A DNA stretch of 48,519 nucleotides, from positions 1 through 48,519 of the forward strand of contig NZ_LZOZ01000020.1 in the NCBI RefSeq assembly GCF_001679485.1. The letters run 5' to 3'. Source of the stretch: Haemophilus sp. CCUG 60358 (GTDB lineage Bacteria; Pseudomonadota; Gammaproteobacteria; Enterobacterales; Pasteurellaceae). The position numbers were made by a program, and so were the translations under genes. The notes under the pieces were generated by a model, which searched no databases, was not told where the DNA came from, and saw only the letters and a program-made list of their open reading frames with translations. Below are positions 20,549 through 29,101 of this stretch, piece by piece (positions within the stretch are counted from its first letter, which is position 1; each line of letters begins with the position of its first letter).

Positions 20549-20583
20549 AAAAAAGTGCGGCTAAGTTTGGCCGCACTTTTTGT
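20549..20583. terminator. Bidirectional terminator between rarA and potD
   Basis: Perfect 12-bp stem (20550-20561 with 20570-20581) made of a variant uptake signal (AAGTGCGGC) and its complement, with T-runs on both strands. It separates convergent rarA and potD. Confidence 0.85.
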
Positions 20584-20600
20584 TATCACTTAAAAACGCA

Positions 20601-21683
20601 TTATTTTGCTGCTTTTAACTCTTGGTAATACTGTTCGTAATATTGAATCGCATCACCTACATCATCTTGCCAGTGGCTTTTTTGAAGAATTTCAGCTGTT
20701 GGATAAATTGATGGATCTTCAGTGATTTCTTTTGGAAGTACTTTTTTCGCTTCAAGGTTAGCTGTAGGGTAACCGATCGCTAAAGTCAATTTTTCCGCAG
20801 CTTTTGCACCTAGCAAGTAGTTAATTAACTTGTGTGCACCATCTGGGTTTTTAGAAGTTTTAGGAATAGCTAAAGTATCAACCCAAAGAACAGGACCTTC
20901 TTTTGGGAACACCATATTTAATGGAGCTTGTTCTTTTTTCGCGATACGCACAGAACCATTCCATAACTGACCTAATTCTACTTCACCAGAGATGAATGAG
21001 TTTGCAGGGTTATCAGAATTGAAAGAAAGTACGTTTGGACGTAATTTCAATAACTCTTCATAAGCTTGCTTGATAATTGCAGGATCTTTGGTGTTTGGAT
21101 CTTGACCAATTTTTAATAACGCAATATTGAATACTTCACGCGCATCATCCAATAATTGGATTTTGTTTGCATATTCTGGTTTCCAGAAATCGCCCCAAGA
21201 AGTGAAGTCAGAACCTTTATAGGTATTGGTATTAAATGCAATACCTGGCGCACCTAACAACTGAGGAAGTGAGTATTTATTGCCTTTGTCATAAGGTTTG
21301 TTGAGCCAATCAGGGTCTAATTCTTTGATAACAGGTAATTTACTGTGATCTAATTCTTGTAGCATTCCTTCGCGTGCCATTTTAGATACGAAGTAGTTAG
21401 ATGGTGCAATAACATCATAACCGCCTGCATCACCTTGGGTTTTCATTTTGGCATACATCGTCTCATTAGATTCAAGACTTGCTACAATAACTTTGATACC
21501 AGTTTCTTTTGTGAAGTCATCTAAAAGACCATCTGGTACGTATTCAGTCCAAGTATATAAGTACACAGTATTATTTGCTGGAGCCTGTGCTTTTGTTGCA
21601 TCAGACTTGGCTTCTTTGTCGTTACAAGCAGTTAATGTAGCGGCAACTAAACCGGCAGTAAGCAAACCTGCAAATTTTTTCAT
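20601..21683 (-). CDS. potD: Spermidine/putrescine-binding lipoprotein PotD
   Basis: Substrate-binding component of the PotABCD polyamine ABC importer. It has a lipoprotein signal with lipobox LTAC and Cys20, so it is probably membrane-anchored. Typical stretches are VYLYTWTEYVPDGLL and GYDVIAPSNYFVSKM. Length 360. GGAGAACA precedes the start. It is the last gene of the operon and is separated from potC by 134 nt containing two hairpins. An acidic residue-rich pocket typical of polyamine binders is expected but was not modelled. Confidence 0.94.
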   Translation of the reverse strand: MKKFAGLLTAGLVAATLTACNDKEAKSDATKAQAPANNTVYLYTWTEYVPDGLLDDFTKETGIKVIVASLESNETMYAKMKTQGDAGGYDVIAPSNYFVSKMAREGMLQELDHSKLPVIKELDPDWLNKPYDKGNKYSLPQLLGAPGIAFNTNTYKGSDFTSWGDFWKPEYANKIQLLDDAREVFNIALLKIGQDPNTKDPAIIKQAYEELLKLRPNVLSFNSDNPANSFISGEVELGQLWNGSVRIAKKEQAPLNMVFPKEGPVLWVDTLAIPKTSKNPDGAHKLINYLLGAKAAEKLTLAIGYPTANLEAKKVLPKEITEDPSIYPTAEILQKSHWQDDVGDAIQYYEQYYQELKAAK

Positions 21684-21719
21684 TTTTGTTTGTTCTCCGT
21701 AAAAGAGGGGTAAAAAACC

Positions 21720-21770
21720 ACCTGCATTAATGCAGGTATAAAAAAACGCCTTGATTGTGCGTCAAGGCGT
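21720..21770 (-). other. Tandem hairpins between potC and potD
   Basis: ACCTGCATTAATGCAGGT (21720-21737) is a perfect 18-bp palindrome and ACGCCTTGA/TCAAGGCGT (21746-21754, 21762-21770) is a second stem. T-runs after them on the minus strand are short. They may be partial terminators or mRNA-stabilising hairpins that set PotD levels apart from PotABC. Confidence 0.6.
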
Positions 21771-21817
21771 ATTTTATTTGATCTTAAAAGATTTGTGAAA
21801 CCTTTTTATATCAATGT

Positions 21818-22588
21818 TTAATGATTATTTTTGCGTGTAACTAATTGACTTAAAATTACTAATCCTAATGAAAGCACGATCATAATCGTTGCTAACGCAT
21901 TTACTTCCGGTGTTACCCCTGTTTTTACAAGTGAGAAGATACGCAATGGTAGGATCTCATAGCTTACACCACTTACGAAAGAGGATACAACAACATCATC
22001 TAATGAAATAGTAAAGCTTAATAACCAACCTGATACTACCGCGGGTAAAGCAAGTGGTAGGATAATTTTACGTAAAATAGTGACTTCGCTAGCACCTAAA
22101 TCTTTTGCTGCTTCAAGCATTCTTGCATCAAAGCCATTTAAGCGAGAGAAAATTGTCACGGTAACATAAGGTAGACAGAATGTTACGTGCGCCAATAGTA
22201 ATGACCAGAAACCTAACGAAATCCCTACAACCATGAATAAGGCAAGTAGAGAAACCGCCATTACGATATCTGGAGACATCATGACGATAAATAACATACC
22301 GCTTACGGCTTGTTTACCGCGGAAACGATAGCGGTAAAGCGCGATAGCAGTTAAACCACCCACAATAGTCGCTAACGTTGCGGCAAAGAAAGCAATAGTG
22401 ACAGAGTGGAACGCAGCTTGGATTAAGGTATCGTTATTAAATAAACGCTCATACCAGTTCCAACTAAAACCTTTCCAACTTAAACCATAACGGTCTTCGT
22501 TGAAGGAGTTAGTCACCAAAATAATAATTGGGATATACAAATAAGCGTATACCACAAACATAAAAATATTACGCAGTAAACGACTCAT
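21818..22588 (-). CDS. potC: Spermidine/putrescine ABC permease PotC
   Basis: Inner membrane permease with about six helices. The ABC-permease EAA loop is visible as EAAKDLGASEVTILRKIILP. At 256 residues it has family length. Its ATG shares one base with the potB stop (TAATG), showing translational coupling. Confidence 0.94.
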   Translation of the reverse strand: MSRLLRNIFMFVVYAYLYIPIIILVTNSFNEDRYGLSWKGFSWNWYERLFNNDTLIQAAFHSVTIAFFAATLATIVGGLTAIALYRYRFRGKQAVSGMLFIVMMSPDIVMAVSLLALFMVVGISLGFWSLLLAHVTFCLPYVTVTIFSRLNGFDARMLEAAKDLGASEVTILRKIILPLALPAVVSGWLLSFTISLDDVVVSSFVSGVSYEILPLRIFSLVKTGVTPEVNALATIMIVLSLGLVILSQLVTRKNNH

Positions 22589-23448
22589 TATTCTAACTCC
22601 ACTTTCTTATTCAACAATTTATTTGCACGATAGTAAACGAAAATCAACAATGCCATTAAAATGGTTAAACCGATGCTGATTGCCGAACCGAATGGCCAGT
22701 TACGGGAAATTAAGAATTCACTCTTAATCACGTTACCAACTAATAATACTTTCGCACCACCAAGTAAGTCTGCTACATAGAACATCCCCATTGCTGGTAG
22801 TAATACTAATAAACAACCTGCAACAATACCTGGCATGGTTAGTGGCAAAATAACGCGGAAAAAACGTTGAACAGCATTAGCACCTAAGTCTCTTGCCGCT
22901 TCTAATAAACGTCCGTCTAATTTTTCAATAGCAGAGTAGAGCGGTAGAATCATAAATGGTAAAAGGAGATAAACTAAACCAATGATTACAGCTACTTCGG
23001 TATTTAAAATACGAATAGGCTCACTTAAAATGCCCATATCCATTAACATGGTATTTAACACACCTTTCACACCAAGGAATACTTTCATCCCATAGATACG
23101 AATAAGTGAGTTTGTCCAGAATGGTAATACCACGAGGAACAACAAAAATGGACGATATTTTGGATTAATTTTGCTGATCATAAAGGCAAATGGATAGCCA
23201 ATGAGTAAGCAAATAATCGTCGCGATGCCAGACATATACAATGAGTTCCACACTACCTGCGCATAAAGTGGATTAAACAGGTTCGTGTAGTTATCTAAAG
23301 TAAATGGCAAAGCATAAAAGTCGCTACCATCTCGGGTTAAAAAACTTACGGTTAAAACCAATAAGTTTGGAATTAGCACAAAGAAGATTAACCAACTGAA
23401 GATAATTGCAACAGTAATTTTCTGGAATTTATTATTGATTATCTTCAT
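22588..23448 (-). CDS. potB: Spermidine/putrescine ABC permease PotB
   Basis: Second permease of the Pot importer, with about six helices and the EAA loop [20 protein letters not shown]. The start [12 protein letters not shown] at 23448 is preferred over an ATG at 23460 because it fits the family N-terminus; it overlaps potA by 17 nt. This gives 286 residues. Confidence 0.93.
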   Translation of the reverse strand: MKIINNKFQKITVAIIFSWLIFFVLIPNLLVLTVSFLTRDGSDFYALPFTLDNYTNLFNPLYAQVVWNSLYMSGIATIICLLIGYPFAFMISKINPKYRPFLLFLVVLPFWTNSLIRIYGMKVFLGVKGVLNTMLMDMGILSEPIRILNTEVAVIIGLVYLLLPFMILPLYSAIEKLDGRLLEAARDLGANAVQRFFRVILPLTMPGIVAGCLLVLLPAMGMFYVADLLGGAKVLLVGNVIKSEFLISRNWPFGSAISIGLTILMALLIFVYYRANKLLNKKVELE

Positions 23449-24547
23449 CGTTGAGTACAACCTCCCAACCTTCGTGCCATGTAATACCTACACGTTGACC
23501 AACACTGTGATCCATATGCGGGTCATCTTCGTTAAAGAATTCACTCACTAATACGCGTTTACCGTTGTGATCAAATTCTACTGTAGACTCAAGTGTCATC
23601 CCTTTATAGGTACGATCCACAATACGGCCAATAATTGCATTTGAGTGTTCATTTTCGTCAAGCTCCTCAATCACAATATCTTCTGGGCGTAATAATACTT
23701 GCAATTTTTGACCTTTTTCAGCAGAGATACTGGTGTGAATATCACATACACGACCTTCTACGTTAGCAAGTAGCTCATCATCAGATTTACGCTCAATGAC
23801 AGTTGCATCAAATACGTTGATTTCACCAATGAAGCGAGCGACGAATAGGTTAGCTGGATCTTCATAGATTTCACGTGGTGAACCATCTTGTGCAATTTTA
23901 CCTTTACGTAATAAGACGATACGGTCAGACATGGTGATCGCTTCTTCTTGATCATGGGTAACGAAAATAAAGGTAATACCAAGTTGACGCTGTAATTGTT
24001 TAAGTTCATTTTGCATTTGTTTACGTAACTTATAATCCAGCGCAGATAAAGATTCATCAAGTAGCAACACTTTTGGCTTATTCACAACAGCACGAGCAAT
24101 CGCGATACGTTGTTGCTGACCACCAGAAAGTTGAGCTGGTTTACGGTCGGCCATTTCCTCTAATTGCACCATACGCAATGCATCCAGAACGCGAGGTTTA
24201 ATTTCACTTTCTGCCACTTTTTGCATACGCAAACCAAAAGCCACGTTATCAAAAATAGTCATATGCGGGAATAACGCATAACTTTGGAATACGGTGTTAA
24301 TGTGGCGTTTTTCTGCCGGAACATTAGTAATATCTTCACCGTCCAAAATAATATGACCTTCATCTAACTCTTCTAAACCCGCTAATAAACGCAATACTGT
24401 AGTTTTACCACAGCCGGATGGGCCAAGAATTGTGACGAATTCACCGTTATTAATGGTTAGATTAAAATCATTAATAATTGTGTTAGAACCATAGGATTTT
24501 TTGATTGAACGAAGCTCAATAATAGGCTTTTGAACCAGATTTTCCAC
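23432..24547 (-). CDS. potA: Spermidine/putrescine ABC transporter ATPase PotA
   Basis: ATP-binding subunit of the polyamine importer. Walker [10 protein letters not shown] is at 42-50, signature [14 protein letters not shown] near 144, Walker [14 protein letters not shown], and a C-terminal TOBE regulatory domain follows. I read a GTG start at 24547 with GGGAGA 12 nt upstream, giving 371 residues that begin [15 protein letters not shown], close to the H. influenzae protein as I remember it. The open frame runs on to 24685, but that part looks like untranslated leader. Confidence 0.93.
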   Translation of the reverse strand: MENLVQKPIIELRSIKKSYGSNTIINDFNLTINNGEFVTILGPSGCGKTTVLRLLAGLEELDEGHIILDGEDITNVPAEKRHINTVFQSYALFPHMTIFDNVAFGLRMQKVAESEIKPRVLDALRMVQLEEMADRKPAQLSGGQQQRIAIARAVVNKPKVLLLDESLSALDYKLRKQMQNELKQLQRQLGITFIFVTHDQEEAITMSDRIVLLRKGKIAQDGSPREIYEDPANLFVARFIGEINVFDATVIERKSDDELLANVEGRVCDIHTSISAEKGQKLQVLLRPEDIVIEELDENEHSNAIIGRIVDRTYKGMTLESTVEFDHNGKRVLVSEFFNEDDPHMDHSVGQRVGITWHEGWEVVLNDEDNQ

Positions 24548-24824
24548 TAGCTTTGGTTTTCTCCCTAATTTCACCAATTTAATCGGTACTGAGTAGAAAT
24601 GAACCTGCAAAAATGATGCAGGGGCGACATAAAATTGAAACGCTATGATATAGCGAATTGTTAATGATGAAAAGGATTTAATCACGTTTTTAGGAAAAAT
24701 TTTATTGAAATACTGACCGCACTTTTTTCAGAAAATTTTATAACTCTCCACTTTCTTGTTATATATCAAGAACTGTAACGAATTTTGGGATTAGACTAAC
24801 GCTGATATAAAGGAGAATTTTAAA
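24548..24824. promoter_or_regulatory. Divergent potA/pepT intergenic region
   Basis: This 277-bp region holds both promoters, an uptake signal (24716-24724) and, in the potA leader, a hairpin CCTGCA/TGCAGG (24604-24609 with 24617-24622). The unusually long potA leader, at least 140 nt if the promoter is central, could carry post-transcriptional control. Confidence 0.4.
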
Positions 24825-26057
24825 ATGGAAGAACATTATAATGAATTATTACAGCGATTTTTAACTTATGTCGCATTTGATACGCAATCTAAATCGTCTG
24901 CAAAACATTCGCCAAGTTCAGCAGGGCAAATGAAGTTAGCTTTGCACTTACAGAAAGAATTGATTGAACTTGGTTTACAAGCTGTCAATGTGACTAAGCA
25001 TGCCGTTGTCACGGCTTATTTACCCTCAAATCATCCTGATTTCACACACACTATTGGTTTTATTTCCCACCTTGATACCTCACCACAATGCAGCGGTAAA
25101 AATGTTCAACCTGAAGTGATTGAAAATTATCGGGGAGGAGATATTGCATTAGGTTTAGGGGATGAGTTTATTAGTCCTGTGTATTATCCATTTTTACATC
25201 AGCTTATTGGCAAAACCTTGATTGTAACAGATGGAACCACTTTACTTGGTGCAGATAATAAGGCCGGAATCGCAGAAATTATGACCGCACTTTCTGTCTT
25301 GCAACGGGAAAATATATCACATTGCAATATTCGGGTTGCATTTACGCCTGATGAAGAAATTGGCTTAGGAATGCATTATTTCCCATTGGAGGATTTTCCT
25401 TGTGATTGGGCATATACCATAGATGGTGGAGAAGTGGGTGAGTTAGAGTATGAGAACTTTAATGCCGCGACGGCAAAAATTACCTTTAAAGGTCGGAGCA
25501 TTCATCCTGGTTATGCTAAAAACAAATTAGTGAATGCGCTTACGTTAGCTTGTGAGTTTCAACAAGGTTTTCCAAAAGATGATGTCCCTGAAAAAACATC
25601 GGGTAAAGAGGGTTTTTTCCATTTAGATGATTTTAAAGGGGATATTGAGAAAGTTGAGCTACATTATCTCATTCGAGATTTTGACCAAGCTAATTTTGAA
25701 CAACGTAAAGCGTTTATTTATCAACTCGTAGAAAAATTTAATAGAGAGAAAAGCCTAAAAGATCCCGTAGTATGTGTTATTGAAGACAGTTACAAAAATA
25801 TGTATGACACAGTCAGAAATGTCCCACAGGCGATTAAGTTAGCTGATGCTGCAATGAAAGCTTGTGGTATTACACCAAATCATAAACCAATACGCGGTGG
25901 AACGGATGGGGCATTTTTAGCGGAAAAAGGATTAGCTTGCCCAAATATCTTTACTGGCGGCTATAATTTCCATAGCAAGCATGAATTAGTTACTCTCGAA
26001 GGGATGGAAAAAGCAGTCGAAGTGATTATAAAAATAGCAAACTGTAAAGAATTGTAA
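24825..26057 (+). CDS. pepT: Peptidase T (tripeptide aminopeptidase)
   Basis: Cytoplasmic zinc peptidase of family M20B that removes the N-terminal residue of tripeptides. Metal-site motifs are IGFISHLDTSP, TTLLGADNKAGIAEIM and FTPDEEIGLG; the C-terminal PIRGGTDGAFLAEKGL and SKHELVTLEGME complete the site. Full length at 410 residues. AAGGAG is 9 nt upstream. An uptake signal is inside at 25284-25292. It diverges from potA, the same neighbour as I recall in H. influenzae. Confidence 0.96.
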   Translation: MEEHYNELLQRFLTYVAFDTQSKSSAKHSPSSAGQMKLALHLQKELIELGLQAVNVTKHAVVTAYLPSNHPDFTHTIGFISHLDTSPQCSGKNVQPEVIENYRGGDIALGLGDEFISPVYYPFLHQLIGKTLIVTDGTTLLGADNKAGIAEIMTALSVLQRENISHCNIRVAFTPDEEIGLGMHYFPLEDFPCDWAYTIDGGEVGELEYENFNAATAKITFKGRSIHPGYAKNKLVNALTLACEFQQGFPKDDVPEKTSGKEGFFHLDDFKGDIEKVELHYLIRDFDQANFEQRKAFIYQLVEKFNREKSLKDPVVCVIEDSYKNMYDTVRNVPQAIKLADAAMKACGITPNHKPIRGGTDGAFLAEKGLACPNIFTGGYNFHSKHELVTLEGMEKAVEVIIKIANCKEL

Positions 26058-26076
26058 ATCTGTGTAAAGAAAAAGC

Positions 26077-26105
26077 TTGCATTTGCCAGAATATGTCAAT
26101 ATAAT
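26077..26105 (+). promoter_or_regulatory. Near-consensus sigma-70 promoter after pepT
   Basis: TTGCAT (26077-26082), exactly 17 nt, then a perfect TATAAT (26100-26105). It points away from pepT into a stretch with no reading frame that ends in a terminator. Confidence 0.75.
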
Positions 26106-26111
26106 CGCTAG

Positions 26112-26205
26112 CGTTTTATCGAGATTCCTTTGATAAAGCTAAACTTTAGAGATTTTATTCATAAATTCCTTTTTGGTGCTCCTAAGAAATTAGGAGCTTT
26201 TTTTT
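26112..26205 (+). ncRNA. Candidate small RNA between pepT and ycbL-like gene
   Basis: About 94 nt between the promoter at 26077-26105 and an intrinsic terminator. The terminator stem is GCTCCTAA (26178-26185) with TTAGGAGC (26190-26197), loop GAAA, then eight T. The next gene is on the other strand, so this unit has no downstream coding target. I see no start codon followed by a useful frame. Alternatively, the terminator also serves pepT. Not matched to a known RNA. Confidence 0.6.
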
Positions 26206-26222
26206 ACCAAAAATTCAGATCT

Positions 26223-26852
26223 TTACTTCAAAAACGGGTTGCTTCGTTTTTCTTGTCCAATAGTTGTGTAAGGACCATGTCCTGCAATAACAACCATATC
26301 ATCATTTAATGTAAATAATTTATTCTTGATTGATGAGATCAATGTATCAAAATCCCCACGAGGGAAGTCTGTACGCCCAATGCTGTTTTGGAAAAGCACA
26401 TCGCCAGTAAAGGCGATATTTTTTTCATGTTCAATAAAGCCAATGTGACCAGGTGTATGACCGGGAAGATGAAGAATTTCAAAGGTAAATGTACCAATTT
26501 GAATTTTTTCGCCTTCTTGATTAAACCAGCGATCCGGCGTAAATGCGGAAATATAAGGTAAACCAAATTGTTGAGATTGTTGTGGTAGACTTTCAAACAG
26601 AAAGCGATCTTCTTCCTGTGAGCCCCAGATTTCAATGTTAAAATGATCACGAATTGCTTCAGCGGCACCCACATGATCAAGATGGCCATGTGTTAATAAG
26701 ACTGTTTTTAGGCTTAATTCTAATTCCTCAATACGTTGAATAAGCTTTTCAGCATTACCACCAGGGTCGATAATCGCCGCATTTTTTTCATCATCCCAAA
26801 TAAGTGAACAATTTTGTTGAAAGGCTGTAACTGGAATAATTTCAATATTCAT
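26223..26852 (-). CDS. ycbL: MBL-fold hydrolase, YcbL/glyoxalase II-like
   Basis: A single-domain metallo-beta-lactamase-fold enzyme of 209 residues with the metal motif THGHLDH (54-60), later ligands LHLPGHTPGH and FTGDVLF, and FPRGDF. E. coli YcbL of this type has glyoxalase II activity on S-lactoylglutathione in vitro; substrate here is inferred. It follows a YcbK-like gene and an L,D-transpeptidase, a cluster also seen in E. coli (ycbB-ycbK-ycbL). Confidence 0.88.
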   Translation of the reverse strand: MNIEIIPVTAFQQNCSLIWDDEKNAAIIDPGGNAEKLIQRIEELELSLKTVLLTHGHLDHVGAAEAIRDHFNIEIWGSQEEDRFLFESLPQQSQQFGLPYISAFTPDRWFNQEGEKIQIGTFTFEILHLPGHTPGHIGFIEHEKNIAFTGDVLFQNSIGRTDFPRGDFDTLISSIKNKLFTLNDDMVVIAGHGPYTTIGQEKRSNPFLK

Positions 26853-26875
26853 CTTTTTTCCTTATTATTTATAAC

Positions 26876-26898
26876 AAAAAACCGCACTAAAGTGCGGT
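26876..26898 (-). terminator. Palindromic uptake-signal terminator after ycbK-like gene
   Basis: ACCGCACTAAAGTGCGGT (26881-26898) is a compact palindrome in which two uptake signals nearly overlap. The minus strand runs on into five T. Confidence 0.75.
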
Positions 26899-26916
26899 CT
26901 AAAATTAAACTGTTTT

Positions 26917-27477
26917 TTATGCACCACGCCATGTTCTTACAGGGCCGGTATCAACGTGAATAAAATTACTGTAAGGATAATATCCCACACCACCGTTCTC
27001 TAGATTTTCAGCAGCTTGGCGTAATCTTGCTAAAGACACACCAGGGATTCTAAAATCGATAGCTTGGCCTTTAATATGATAGCTATTGCTTGCTACACCT
27101 CGGCTTTGGCGATGACGCATAGCATTTGTTGCCGCACTACGATAGCCACAAATCACATCAATTTGTGCAGTACGTAAGCCCAAATCACTTTGTAAATGAT
27201 AAAACTTCATGAAGAGATTGGGATCCATACGACGCACTTGGTCTGTACGGCGATCTCTCATAAAGTAATCAAGTTTACCAAGTAGTGAACGACTAAACCC
27301 TGTTGTTGCAGAGAATTCACCACTTAATCGTTCATTGGTGTTGACATTATAAAAGCTGAGAATGCGAGGTTTGGGTGTAGAGACCATGGCTAATACCGAA
27401 GTTGGCATCATGCTTGCGCCTAAAACAATGCCACCTAACGAAAGCCATTTGCGACGATTTTTGTCAATATTACCCAT
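26917..27477 (-). CDS. ycbK: YcbK-like DUF882 (peptidase M15A fold) Tat-exported protein
   Basis: A 186-residue protein of the DUF882/YcbK family, related to D-Ala-D-Ala and murein endopeptidases. The N-terminus has a twin-arginine signal (NRRKWLSLGG with a hydrophobic stretch and ALAM), so it is probably exported folded. Zinc-site-like residues are in HIKGQAIDF and FIHVDTGPVRTW. It sits between an L,D-transpeptidase and the YcbL-like hydrolase, suggesting a role in peptidoglycan; enzymatic activity is not proven for the family member I know. Confidence 0.85.
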   Translation of the reverse strand: MGNIDKNRRKWLSLGGIVLGASMMPTSVLAMVSTPKPRILSFYNVNTNERLSGEFSATTGFSRSLLGKLDYFMRDRRTDQVRRMDPNLFMKFYHLQSDLGLRTAQIDVICGYRSAATNAMRHRQSRGVASNSYHIKGQAIDFRIPGVSLARLRQAAENLENGGVGYYPYSNFIHVDTGPVRTWRGA

Positions 27478-27553
27478 TTTATAGTCTCTTTTATTACCTA
27501 TCTTTCACACTAGACAATTTTTGTATTAAAAAGTTCCCTAGTGTAAACCATTT

Positions 27554-29023
27554 TTAAAGATATTTTTTTACAACCGCCCAATCAATGTCGCTAAAGCTTG
27601 CTGCATCATCGTATTTATAAATGTCTGGTAAAACTTGTGTTTGACCGTTTTCTACCCATGCAGTTACATAATATAAGAATACAGGGTCATTTGTACGAAT
27701 GTTAGCCGATACAGTTTTTTTACTCGCTAAAGCATTACGTTTTTTATCTTCTGACCAGCCCGCTTCTTTTAACAAGATAGAGGCAAGTTGATCTGATTTC
27801 TCTACACGCACACAACCAGAGCTTAATGCACGATCTTTTTTGCTAAATAAGCTATGATTTGGTGTATCGTGAAGATAAATCGCATCAGAGCTTGGCATAT
27901 TAAATTTATAGTTACCTAATGCACTATCTCCCGCTGCTTGACGGATACGGTACGGGAATTTATCACCAATGCTACTCCAATTAATTGAGTAAGGATCGAT
28001 AGTATTACCTGTGCTATCCAAAATAGAGTAGTTGTGTACAGCCGCATAGCCAGGGTCACGTTTTAATTTCGGTAAAATATCTTCATTGATTAAACGTGTT
28101 GGAGCATTCCAAGGTGGATTAACAACTACATTGCTCAAACGACTGTACATCACCGGTGTACGACGTTCATTTTTCCCTACAATAACGCGAGATTCTAAAA
28201 TTGCTTTGCCATCACGATAATATTTCAATTGATAGCTTGGAATATTAACAAAGATTCCATTTTCAAAATCAGGAATAACGCGTAAACGTTGTGCATTAAG
28301 GGCAAGTTTTTTACCCATCGCAGAAATACCTGAAGATGAAATCATTGACGGGAGTGATTGTACAGTTTCACGGTATAAACGATTATGATTGGATAATCCA
28401 TTCACAAAGTCAGAAACAGCATTGTTTTTAACCGCACTTTGCCATTGGTCAATAATTTCTTGATTTGGTAATTCTGGTTTGTAAGCATTCGTTGCATATA
28501 ACCAACGTTGTGCTTGTTGATTTACGTTCTTGCTGTAATACAAGTAATCAAGGAAAGCATCACTTAACAACACATCGTAGGTAAGGCCGCCAGTCTTTTC
28601 AGCGTTATGTAAATTGATTAATGATTGCGCCGAACGTTTAGAAATACCAGACGCTACCATGGCCGCATATTCGCGTAGGAATTGTTTTTCCGCAGCCTTG
28701 TCTTTCCACATTAAGTCATATTTATTATCGGCATATAATTTTGCCAAAATTGGTTTGAACTGCAGATTTTGTTCGCCAATTTCATGAGTTAATGACATCT
28801 CTAGCATGGTTTGCTTTTCAGCTGCTAGGCGAGCTTGGTCTTCTTTGATTTCCGCTTCAAGTTTTGCACGCTCTTCAGGACTCAAGTTAGACATGTCCAC
28901 GCCTTTATTTTCGGCTTGTTGAGGTTGCCCAACTGTTTTTGCCCAGTCTGCTAACGCACAACCTGATGTCATCATTGATAATGATAAGACTAATGTGCTT
29001 AATTTCATTGTTCCTTTTAACAT
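27554..29023 (-). CDS. ldtD: L,D-transpeptidase (YcbB/LdtD type)
   Basis: Makes 3-3 cross-links in peptidoglycan in the periplasm. The YkuD catalytic motif is HDTPNHSLF ... SSGCVRVE, with Cys404 and His385 in my numbering. A long N-terminal scaffold and peptidoglycan-binding-like part precede it. I choose the ATG at 29023 (489 residues) because AAAGG lies 7 nt upstream; ATGs at 29047 and 29008 are alternatives. The signal region contains MTSGC, which could be a lipobox. An uptake signal lies inside at 28431-28439. Confidence 0.88.
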   Translation of the reverse strand: MLKGTMKLSTLVLSLSMMTSGCALADWAKTVGQPQQAENKGVDMSNLSPEERAKLEAEIKEDQARLAAEKQTMLEMSLTHEIGEQNLQFKPILAKLYADNKYDLMWKDKAAEKQFLREYAAMVASGISKRSAQSLINLHNAEKTGGLTYDVLLSDAFLDYLYYSKNVNQQAQRWLYATNAYKPELPNQEIIDQWQSAVKNNAVSDFVNGLSNHNRLYRETVQSLPSMISSSGISAMGKKLALNAQRLRVIPDFENGIFVNIPSYQLKYYRDGKAILESRVIVGKNERRTPVMYSRLSNVVVNPPWNAPTRLINEDILPKLKRDPGYAAVHNYSILDSTGNTIDPYSINWSSIGDKFPYRIRQAAGDSALGNYKFNMPSSDAIYLHDTPNHSLFSKKDRALSSGCVRVEKSDQLASILLKEAGWSEDKKRNALASKKTVSANIRTNDPVFLYYVTAWVENGQTQVLPDIYKYDDAASFSDIDWAVVKKYL

Positions 29024-29047
29024 TACTGTACCTTTAAAAATATTCAT

Positions 29048-29092
29048 AAAAATAACCGCACTTCAGTTTTTTTATCTGCTAAAGTGCGGTCA
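29048..29092 (-). terminator. Uptake-signal dyad terminator after prc
   Basis: Inverted uptake signals (29055-29063 and 29082-29090) form a stem; the minus strand continues into five T just upstream of the L,D-transpeptidase start. Confidence 0.7.
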
Positions 29093-29101
29093 AAATAATC
29101 G

